Part shown: one piece after another, positions 38,401 to 49,300 of the stretch
Layout: every line of letters begins with the position of its first letter
Numbering within the stretch: the first letter of the stretch is position 1
From: Streptomyces sp. NBC_00775
GTDB lineage: Bacteria; Actinomycetota; Actinomycetes; Streptomycetales; Streptomycetaceae
Length of the DNA stretch: 64,000 bases
NCBI RefSeq assembly: GCF_036347135.1
Contig: NZ_CP108938.1
Location: 6,510,001 to 6,574,000 of the forward strand
Direction of reading: 5' to 3'
Position numbers and translations under genes: made by a program
The notes under the pieces: generated by a model
What the model was told of the DNA's origin: nothing
Database searches by the model: none
Seen by the model: the letters and a program-made list of their open reading frames with translations, nothing else

Positions 38401-38985
38401 TCAAGCGCCGGACGGGCTGGGTGGTGCCGGCAAATACGGGGACGTCGACGGGAGGCCCAGGTCCGACGGGAGCAAAGAGCCCACCCAGCAGTCTCGGCGG
38501 ACGCCTTTGTTGTTGAGGGCGGAGCGGAGGGTGCCTTCCAGGGTGAAGCCGGCGCGTTCGGCGACGGCGCGGGAGGCGGTGTTGCCGACCTCGGCGCGCC
38601 ATTCGACTCGGTCGATGGACAGGTCCGTGAAGGCCCAGCGGGAGACGGCGACGGTGGCTTCGGTGGTGTAGCCGTTGCCGCGGTGTTGTTTTGCCGACCA
38701 GAAGCCGACCTCGCCGACGCCGAGGGAGCGCATGGTGAGGGCGAGCATGCCGACCAGATCCCCGGAGGGGAGGAAGACTCCGAAGGTGAACATGGAGCCG
38801 TCCGCCCAGCCGTCGGGCACCATCTGGTCCGTGAAGCTCATGGCGTGCTCGCGGAGGTAGGGCGACGGGATCGTCGTCCAGCGCTGGATGTCGGGATCCT
38901 GGACGGCGTCGTACACGGTGTCCGCGTCGTGCGGGCCCACGGTGCGCAGGGCGAGGCGGTCGGTGGTCAGGGTGACGGGGTCCAT
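38401..38985 (-). CDS. GNAT-family N-acetyltransferase (RimJ/RimL-like)
   Basis: 194 residues. Opens LTTDRLALRTVGPHDADTVYDAV, as in RimJ/RimL ribosomal-protein or small-molecule acetyltransferases. The acetyl-CoA loop region is VGFWSAKQHRGNGYTTEATVAVSRWAF (in outline at about 96-122), then NTASRAVAERAGFTLEGTLR. Start ATG 38985 chosen because the earlier ATG at 39021 adds non-conserved residues. Substrate unknown. Confidence 0.88.
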   Translation of the reverse strand: MDPVTLTTDRLALRTVGPHDADTVYDAVQDPDIQRWTTIPSPYLREHAMSFTDQMVPDGWADGSMFTFGVFLPSGDLVGMLALTMRSLGVGEVGFWSAKQHRGNGYTTEATVAVSRWAFTDLSIDRVEWRAEVGNTASRAVAERAGFTLEGTLRSALNNKGVRRDCWVGSLLPSDLGLPSTSPYLPAPPSPSGA

Positions 38986-39227
38986 CGGCCGATTCTGCTC
39001 GGGCGACCGGAAGGGCGCCATTCCTTTGCTGTGAGTGAGAGGCCCGTTACTTTTCGAAGCGGGAACGCGGCACCTTCAGCAACCCCTGTCCGTTGTCTTA
39101 GTGGCTGTCCCAGGCAGACCTCCCGGCGCGGTGTGGTCCTCGCTTACGATGGCCGTTGCTCAAGCTGCTATTGAACTGTCATTGAAACCGACCGTCCCAG
39201 GCCCGACCGGCAAGGAGACAAACCCCC

Positions 39228-42068
<2,841 letters not shown>

Positions 42069-42126
42069 CGGTCGCCGCGCGCGGGCGGTAGCTCCGCCAC
42101 CGCGCGGTTTCCATCGATGACGTAGT

Positions 42127-42158
42127 GAGGGCCGGGCACCTTCGGGTGCCCGGCCCTC
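42127..42158 (+). terminator. secA terminator with UUCG loop
   Basis: GAGGGCCGGGCACC, loop TTCG, exact complement at 42145-42158: a perfect 14-bp stem. Confidence 0.9.
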
Positions 42159-42193
42159 GGCGTTGTCCAGCTGCGGCTCGGCTGTCCGGTGTC

Positions 42194-42355
42194 GCCTGGG
42201 CAGGGGCTCTCGGGCGTGGGCTGCCTGAGTGAGGGCTCTCAGACGTGGGCTGCCTGTGTGGGGGCGCTCAGCCGGCGGCTGCCTGAGTGGGGGCTCGCGG
42301 GCGTCGGCGCTTCCTGGCAGGGGCTCTCGGCGGCGCTTCCCGGGCAGGTGCTCAG
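42194..42355. repeat. Degenerate 29-bp tandem repeat
   Basis: About 5.5 units of the pattern GCCTGAGTGGGGGCTCTCGG + GCGTGGGCT in direct orientation, starting at 42194, 42223, 42252 and 42281, then two shorter units. Units 1-4 are each 29 bp and 60-85% alike. It fills the gap between the secA terminator and the stop of the leftward Rv3235-family gene. Confidence 0.75.
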
Positions 42356-43218
42356 TCGTCGTCCGCGCGGGGCATGCGGGGGCCGCCGAGTTCCACCGCC
42401 GTGCAGCGCCAGCGGAGGTCGGGGCCCTGTTCGAGGCGGAAGGCCATGGCGCGCAGCTGCTCACCGGCGCCGATGCGGGCGAAGGCCTCGATCGCGCCGG
42501 GGCGCGGCTCGTAGTAGCCGATGTCGCGGACGACCGGCCGGGTGCCGCGGGCACGCAGGGGGCCGCGTTCGGCGAGCCAGGCCAGTTCGTCGTAGGCGCG
42601 CCCCGCGGTGTGGCGCAGCATGCAGTGGACGGGGCGTTGGCCGCTCAGGACGGCGAGCAGGCGGTCGGCGAAGAGGTCGGTGGGGCGGGGCTGGGGCGCG
42701 GGCCTCCGGAAGCCTTGGGCGGGGGCGGTGAGGGCCGGGGCTCCGCCGCCCGGTGACAGCACGGTGGCGTCCCTCGGCGGGAGGAGAAGGCTGCCACTGG
42801 GGGACGCGGAGCGCAGCGGGCTGTGGGCGGGCGTCGTACGGGCAGGGCTACGGGTCGGTGCTCCCGGCGGGCGACCTCCTCCCGGTGCCGTCGGCGGTCG
42901 GCTTCGGTTCGGCGCCCCCGGCAGGCGACCTCCGCCGGGTCCGGCCGGCGGGCGGCCTCCACTCGGCCCCACCGGCAGGAGGGCGCCGTCCGGAGCGCCT
43001 GGCGGGCGGGTGCCGGTCGGTGCCGTCGCCTGGCCGGTCGTGGTCGGCGTCGTCCGCGAGGTGGCCGTGCCGGGCCGTGGCGGTGGGCTGTCGACCGGGG
43101 GCCCGGCGGGGATGCCCGCTCCCGGGGCGCGTGGCGGGGTGCCCGGGCGGCGGGTGTCCTGCCGGCCGGGCGGGCGGCTGCCCGGGAGGCGCTTCGTCCT
43201 GGTCATCACCTTGTTCAT
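42352..43218 (-). CDS. Rv3235-family (DUF6459) protein with Pro-rich N-terminus
   Basis: 288 residues. Residues 1-165 are Pro/Arg/Thr/Gly-rich with PPGAPDG-like repeats and probably disordered. The C-terminal ~110 residues form the conserved domain: RLLAVLSGQRPVHCMLRHTAGRAYDELAW, then ERGPLRARGTRPVVRDIGYYEP and FRLEQGPDLRWRCTAVEL. This is the actinobacterial Rv3235 family, usually next to secA; function unknown. ATG 43218 follows GGGGA at 7 nt. Confidence 0.88.
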   Translation of the reverse strand: MNKVMTRTKRLPGSRPPGRQDTRRPGTPPRAPGAGIPAGPPVDSPPPRPGTATSRTTPTTTGQATAPTGTRPPGAPDGALLPVGPSGGRPPAGPGGGRLPGAPNRSRPPTAPGGGRPPGAPTRSPARTTPAHSPLRSASPSGSLLLPPRDATVLSPGGGAPALTAPAQGFRRPAPQPRPTDLFADRLLAVLSGQRPVHCMLRHTAGRAYDELAWLAERGPLRARGTRPVVRDIGYYEPRPGAIEAFARIGAGEQLRAMAFRLEQGPDLRWRCTAVELGGPRMPRADDD

Positions 43219-43540
43219 GTGGCGTCCCCGCTCGCTGGGGCCCGGTTGATACCGGGCGGTAACTTTCGTGTTGGGGATCTTGTACGAGGCGGGAGCGGGC
43301 CGCCGCAAGGACGCCGGACGCGCGCCGGAGCGGCCGGGGAGTTCACCTATCAGGGTGGCCCGGAGGTTCGGGAGCCTTGGCGGGAGCGGGGGGTGCCGGG
43401 TGAATCCGTGGCGCGGGGTGGACGCCGCGGAGGGTGCGGCCGGGGACTCGAAAGGGGACGCCCGCACGTATCCTGAAGGCCCTCCAGGGAGGCGCGCGAC
43501 CGCCCTCCCCGGAGCCCTCCGACTACGAAAGCGGCCAGCC
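43219..43540. other. Divergent intergenic region before DUF6912 gene
   Basis: 322 bp. Contains TATCCT (43469-43474), a possible -10 for the rightward gene with no clear -35. No RNA gene or strong repeat is visible. Confidence 0.4.
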
Positions 43541-44056
43541 ATGCGCGTCTACGTCCCCCTGACCCTCTCCGGTCTCGCCGAGGCGTACAAGACGGGGGAG
43601 CTGGAGGCGGGCCCGTTCGTCGCGTACGCCGTCACGCCCGCGTTGCGTGAGTGGTACCTCTCCGACGACATCGAGGAGCTCGAGTACGCGGCGCTGAACC
43701 GTGCCGCGCTGGCCTCGCTGCGGCTGATCGCGGTCGATCCGGGGGCGGTGCGGCGGCGGGTCGTCGTCGCGGTCGACGTCCCCGACGGGGCCGCGGTCGC
43801 CGATCCCGACCGGGGGCTCGATCCCGCGGCGCTCGGTGAGGTGCGGGTCTCCCAGGCCATGCCCCTGTCCAAGGCGGCCGCCGTGCACGTCGACTCGGCC
43901 GACGCCGAGGCGGATGTCACCGCCGCGGCCCAGGCGCTGGGCGCGGCGGACGTCGGGGACGACGACGCCCAGTTCATTGTCGACGGGGCCGAGGACCATG
44001 AGCTGCTGTGGTTCGCCACGCAGGAGATCCCCAATCTGGTGGGACTGGGGGACTGA
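43541..44056 (+). CDS. DUF6912 family protein
   Basis: 171 residues, soluble, acidic. Begins MRVYVPLTLSGLAEAYKTGEL, followed by PFVAYAVTPALREWY and EELEYAALNRAA; the C-terminus is EDHELLWFATQEIPNLVGLGD. Conserved through actinobacteria downstream of secA and the Rv3235-family gene; function unknown. ATG 43541 with a weak GAAAGCGG ribosome site. Confidence 0.85.
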   Translation: MRVYVPLTLSGLAEAYKTGELEAGPFVAYAVTPALREWYLSDDIEELEYAALNRAALASLRLIAVDPGAVRRRVVVAVDVPDGAAVADPDRGLDPAALGEVRVSQAMPLSKAAAVHVDSADAEADVTAAAQALGAADVGDDDAQFIVDGAEDHELLWFATQEIPNLVGLGD

Positions 44057-44063
44057 CCGGCTC

Positions 44064-44130
44064 CCGACAGGCTCCCGGCTCCCTAGTTCCGACAGGCTCC
44101 CGGCTCCCCTCTTCCGACCGGCTCCCCCCT
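44064..44130 (+). repeat. 25-bp tandem repeat, about 2.7 copies
   Basis: CCGACAGGCTCCCGGCTCCC plus five bases at 44064-44088, repeated at 44089-44113 and partly at 44114-44130. Starts 7 nt after the DUF6912 stop. Confidence 0.85.
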
Positions 44131-44230
44131 GCTCGCGGCCCGGCGCGCACGCACCCCGGCACTCCACGTGCCCCCAGGTATTTCCAGGCCTCGCGGGGCG
44201 TTGTCAGTGGCGGCGGGTACGTTCTTGTGT

Positions 44231-44896
44231 ATGGGGACGAACGAATCCGCGCACATTGTGTGGGACTGGAACGGCACGCTGTTCCACGACAATGACGCGA
44301 TCATCGGGGCGACGAACGCGGCGTTCGCCGAGCTGGGGCTGGAGCCGATCACGCTGGAGCGGTACCGGGCGTTGTACTGCGTGCCCGTGCCGAAGTTCTA
44401 TGAGCGGCTGATGGGGCGGCTGCCGACGGATGCCGAGTGGCAGGTCATGGACGAGACCTTCCACCGCTACTACACGGAGCACCGGATAGCGTGCGAGCTC
44501 ACCGAGGGTGTGCCGGCGCTGCTCGCCGAGTGGGGGTCGGCGGGGCGCAGTCAGTCGATCCTCAGCATGTACGGGCATGACGAGCTGGTCCCGCTGGTGC
44601 GAGGGTTCGGGATCGAGCCGCATTTCATACGGGTCGACGGGCGGACCGGCCCCTCCGGCGGCAGCAAGGCCGAGCACATGGTGCGGCACCTGGGCGCGCT
44701 CGACGGTGTGCGGCCGTCCCGCGTGGTGGTGATCGGCGATGCGGCCGACGACGGGATCGCCGCCCGGCATGTGGGTGCGCGGGCGGTCCTCTACACCGGG
44801 GGTTCCCACAGTCGCGCCAGCCTGGAGGAGGTGGGCGTGCCCGTGGTGGACAGCCTGGCGGAGGCCGTCGAGGAGGCCGAGCGGCTGGCGGCCTGA
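44231..44896 (+). CDS. HAD-superfamily hydrolase-like protein
   Basis: 221 residues. Motif I is VWDWNGTLFHDN (Asp11, then Asn13 where the general acid Asp normally stands), followed by a helical cap (~25-85), motif II Ser in QSILSMYGHDEL, the Lys in SGGSKAEHM, and motif IV VVVIGDAADDGIAA with the acidic pair. Overall phosphoglycolate phosphatase-like. The Asn replacement could lower or change phosphatase activity. ATG 44231; no strong ribosome site. Confidence 0.85.
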   Translation: MGTNESAHIVWDWNGTLFHDNDAIIGATNAAFAELGLEPITLERYRALYCVPVPKFYERLMGRLPTDAEWQVMDETFHRYYTEHRIACELTEGVPALLAEWGSAGRSQSILSMYGHDELVPLVRGFGIEPHFIRVDGRTGPSGGSKAEHMVRHLGALDGVRPSRVVVIGDAADDGIAARHVGARAVLYTGGSHSRASLEEVGVPVVDSLAEAVEEAERLAA

Positions 44897-45028
44897 GCGG
44901 AGCCGGAGGGTGACGGGCGGTCTGAGCGGTGGTCTCGTCCCGGGGTGCGGCGAGGCAAACGCCCGCCGTCTCGTCCCGGTGGCGCGGCGGCCGTCCCCGT
45001 CGCCAGGACAGCCGCCGCCCCCGTCGCG

Positions 45029-45595
45029 TCAGGTCACCGGAGCCTTCGCGCGCAGCACCGTCAGGAACTCGCGCATCCAGCCAGAGTGGTCCGGCCAGGC
45101 GCGGGCGGAGACCAGGGTGCCGTCGACCACCGCCTCGGCGTCCTGGAAGGTCGCGCCGGCCGCCTGCATGTCGAGTTCCAGCGCGGGATAGGCCGTGACG
45201 CGCCGGCCGCGCAGGGCGTCGACCGCCGCCGTCAGAAGGGGGCCGTGGCAGATCTGGGCCACGGGCCTGTCCGTGTCGAAGAAGGACTTGAGGATCTTGC
45301 GGAGTTCGGGGTCGTTGCGGAGGTATTCCGGGGCCCGGCCGCCGGGGATGACGACGGCGACGTAGTCGCCGGGGTCGACCTCCGAGAACGCGAGGTCCGC
45401 GGGCCAGGTGTAGCCGGGCTTCTCCGTGTACGTGTCGAAGCCGGGTTCGAAGTCGTGGACCACGAACTGGAGCTGCTTGCGGGTGGGGGCGGCGATATGG
45501 ACCTCGTAACCCTCTTCGCGCAGGCGCTGGTAGGGGTACAGGACCTCCAGTGATTCCGCCGCGTCACCGGTGACGATCAGGATCTTCGCTGTCAT
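45029..45595 (-). CDS. DJ-1/PfpI family protein
   Basis: 188 residues. Class I glutamine-amidotransferase-like fold with nucleophile Cys116 in AQICHGPLL, Glu14 near the N-terminus and PGGRAPEYLRNDPELR before the nucleophile. The family includes PfpI peptidases and YhbO/YajL-type stress or deglycase proteins; substrate is not evident. ATG 45595 has GGAGCGAC directly upstream. Convergent with the HAD gene. Confidence 0.92.
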   Translation of the reverse strand: MTAKILIVTGDAAESLEVLYPYQRLREEGYEVHIAAPTRKQLQFVVHDFEPGFDTYTEKPGYTWPADLAFSEVDPGDYVAVVIPGGRAPEYLRNDPELRKILKSFFDTDRPVAQICHGPLLTAAVDALRGRRVTAYPALELDMQAAGATFQDAEAVVDGTLVSARAWPDHSGWMREFLTVLRAKAPVT

Positions 45596-46361
45596 GTCGC
45601 TCCGCTCCCGTCAGCTGTGCTTGCGCCTCCGTTGGCCGTCCCGGTCAACGTGCCTCCGCGGGCGGGGCTTGCCAAGGGGCCGTGCGCTTTCCAGTATCCG
45701 ACGTGGGTGCCGAGCGCGGGAGAGTGCACCGGCCGGAGGGCACACCGGCCGGCGTACGCGGGGAGCCGTCTTCCGCGGGACGGGCGCCACCCTCCCCTGC
45801 GGCCCTGCGGCCCTGCGGGCTCAGGACCCCAGTGGCCCGCCTGCTCGCGCCCACGGCCGTGCCCGGATGCTCACGCCCACGACCGTGGGGGACTGCACGC
45901 GTCCGCCCGTTTCGTCCCTGTGCATACTGTCAAAGTTCCACCCCCGGTTTTGTACACATACGGCTCATGACGACCCCCCGGTAGGGGGCGATAGCCTTGT
46001 GGCGTGATCAGCGCGATATCTCGCGGGGGCATCGTCGCCCCTGCCCTGCGCCCGGTGAGCACGGACCACATCCGTGACCGGGCGGCGGTCGCTGATCTTT
46101 GTGGGCGGGACGGGACGGCGATCGCGGCACACGCGGCACACGCACTCCGGACGCCGAGGACACCCCGGGAACGGACGTCGCCGAGAGCAGCGTCACAGTC
46201 TTCAGGGGCGCCGAAATTGGCCGATAACCCACCGCTCATCTCACCTTGCGGCATAGCGTCGGAGCAGACCGGACACCCCGCGTCTCGGCGTTACGTCGGA
46301 AGCGAAGAGACCGTACTTCCTTCAACGTCACGCAACGGCGCGCGACAGGAGCCAGAGGACA
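45596..46361. other. Long divergent region upstream of gdh
   Basis: 766 bp between the DJ-1 gene and gdh. It contains the candidate promoter at 45968-45997. Frames in it (e.g. 46004-46423) have no conserved look. A GTTTTGTACACATACGGC stretch (about 45949) is relatively AT-rich. The gdh leader from the proposed promoter would be about 360 nt. Confidence 0.5.
45968..45997 (+). promoter_or_regulatory. Candidate gdh promoter overlapping a palindrome
   Basis: TGACGA (45968-45973), 18 bp, TAGCCT (45992-45997). The spacer holds CCCCC-GGTA-GGGGG, a perfect short inverted repeat, so a repressor or activator might bind there. Confidence 0.35.
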
Positions 46362-49300
46362 ATGCAGACCAAGCTGGACGAAGCAAAGGCCGAGCTGCTC
46401 GAACGGGCCGCCCGGGTAGCTGAGAACAGCCCGGTCGGGGGGCACCTACCGACTGGGACGACGGGCGAGGGCACACCCGACCGGGACACCGTGCTCGCGT
46501 TCCTCCAGCGCTACTACCTGCACACCGCCCCGGAGGACCTCACCGACCGCGACCCGGTCGATGTCTTCGGAGCCGCCTTCTCGCACTACCGGCTGGCCGA
46601 GAACCGCCCGCAGGGCACGGCCAACGTGCGGGTCCACACCCCGACCGTCGAAGAGAACGGCTGGATGTGTAGCCACTCCGTCGTCGAGGTCGTCACCGAC
46701 GACATGCCTTTCCTCGTCGACTCGGTCACCAATGAGCTTTCGCGGCAGGGGCGCGGCATTCATGTCGTGATCCACCCGCAGTTCGTCGTACGGCGTGATC
46801 TGACCGGCGAGCTCATCGAGGTGCTGCCCGGCCGGCCCGCCGCCGAGGAGCTTCCGCACGACACCCACGTCGAGTCCTGGATCCACGTCGAGATCGACCG
46901 TGAGACGGACCGCTCCGATCTGAAGCAGATCACCGCCGATCTGCTGCGCGTCCTGTCCGACGTCCGCGAGTCCGTCGAGGACTGGGAGAAGATGCGCGAC
47001 TCCGCGCTGCGCATGGCGGAGGAGCTGCCCAAGGAGCCGACCGCGGACGACCTGCGCGACCAGGAGGTCGAGGAGGCCCGTGAGCTGCTGCGCTGGCTCG
47101 CGGACGACCACTTCACCTTCCTGGGGTACCGGGAGTACCAGCTGCGCGACGACGACTCGCTCGCCGCCGTGCCCGGCACCGGACTCGGCATCCTGCGCTC
47201 CGACCCGCACCACGCCGGCGAGGACAGCCACCCGGTCAGCCCGTCCTTCGAGCGGCTGCCCGCCGACGCCCGCGCCAAGGCCCGCGAGCACAAGCTGCTG
47301 GTGCTGACCAAGGCCAACAGCCGGGCGACCGTGCACCGGCCGTCCTACCTCGACTACGTCGGGGTCAAGAAGTTCGACGAGCACGGCAACGTCATCGGGG
47401 AGCGGCGTTTCCTCGGGCTCTTCTCGTCCGCCGCGTACACCGAGTCCGTGCGGCGCGTCCCCGTCGTACGCCGCAAGGTGGACGAAGTCCTCAGGGGCGC
47501 CGGGTTCTCGCCCAACAGCCACGACGGGCGCGACCTCCTCCAGATCCTGGAGACGTACCCGCGCGACGAGCTCTTCCAGACGCCCCCCGACGAGCTGCGC
47601 TCCATCGTCACCTCCGTGCTCTACCTCCAGGAGCGGCGCCGGCTGCGGCTCTACCTGCGCCAGGACGAGTACGGGCGTTACTACTCCGCCCTCGTCTACC
47701 TGCCGCGCGACCGCTACACCACCGGCGTACGCCTGCGGATCATCGACATCCTCAAGGAAGAGCTCAACGGCACCAGCGTCGACTTCACGGCCTGGAACAC
47801 CGAGTCGATCCTGTCCCGGCTGCACTTCGTGGTCCGCGTCGAGCCGGGCACCGAGCTGCCGCAGCTGTCCGACGTCGACAAGGACCGCATCGAGGCGCGG
47901 CTCGTCGAGGCCGCCCGCTCCTGGGCCGACGGCTTCGCGGAGGCGCTGACCGCCGAGTGCGGCGAGGAGCGCGCCGCCGAACTGCTGCGCCGGTACGGCA
48001 ACGCGTTCCCCGAGGGCTACAAGGCCGACCACAACCCGCGCGCCGCCGTCGCCGACCTGGTCCATCTGGAAGCGCTCACGCGCGACGCGAGCAAGGACTT
48101 CGCGCTCAGCCTGTACGAGCCGGTGGGCGCCGCGCCCGGCGAGCGCCGTTTCAAGATCTACCGCACCGGCGAGCAGGTCTCGCTCTCCGCCGTGCTGCCC
48201 GCCCTGAACCGCATGGGCGTCGAGGTCACCGACGAGCGGCCGTACGAGCTGCGCTGCTCGGACCGGACGACCGCCTGGATCTACGACTTCGGGCTGCGCC
48301 TGCCCAAGTCCATGAACGGCAACGGCGACTCCCTCGGTGATGACGGCCGTGAGCGGTTCCAGGAGGCCTTCGCCGCCACCTGGACCGGGCAGGCCGAGAA
48401 CGACGGCTTCAACGCCCTCGTGCTGAGCGCCGCGCTGACCTGGCGCCAGGCGATGGTGCTGCGCGCGTACGCGAAGTACCTGCGTCAGGCCGGTTCCACG
48501 TTCAGCCAGGACTACATGGAGGACACCCTCCGCAACAACGTCCACACCACCCGGCTGCTCGTCTCGCTGTTCGAGGCGCGGATGTCGCCGGACCGCCAGC
48601 GCGCCGGCGTCGAGCTGACCGACGCCCTGATGGAGGAGCTGGACGCGGCGCTCGACCAGGTCGCGTCCCTGGACGAGGACCGGATCCTGCGATCCTTCCT
48701 CAACCTCATCAAGGCGACCCTGCGCACGAACTTCTTCCAGGAGGCGCTCGGCGCCAAGCCGCACGAGTACGTCTCCATGAAGTTCGACCCGCAGGCCATC
48801 CCGGAGCTTCCGGCGCCGCGCCCGGCGTACGAGATCTGGGTGTACTCGCCGCGTGTCGAGGGCGTGCACCTGCGGTTCGGCAAGGTCGCGCGAGGCGGTC
48901 TGCGCTGGTCCGACCGGCGTGAGGACTTCCGGACGGAGATCCTCGGCCTGGTGAAGGCGCAGATGGTGAAGAACACCGTCATCGTGCCCGTCGGAGCCAA
49001 GGGCGGCTTCGTCGCCAAGCAGCTGCCCGACCCGTCCGTGGACCGTGACGCCTGGCTGGCCGAGGGCATCCGCAGCTACCGGATGTTCATCTCCGCCCTG
49101 CTCGACATCACCGACAACATGGTCGGCGGGGAGGTCGTGCCCCCGGCGGACGTGGTCCGTCACGACGGGGACGACACCTACCTCGTCGTCGCCGCCGACA
49201 AGGGCACCGCGACCTTCTCGGACATCGCCAACGAGGTCGCGGAGAGCTACAACTTCTGGCTCGGCGACGCCTTCGCGTCCGGCGGCTCCGCCGGTTACGA

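Noticed and set aside
42194..42355. CRISPR-like array
   Set aside because: Units are contiguous 29-bp tandem repeats with no unique spacers and no cas genes nearby.
46004..46423. 139-codon frame in the gdh leader
   Set aside because: No ribosome site, no recognisable domain, Arg/Pro/Ser-rich composition, and it overlaps the certain gdh start out of frame.
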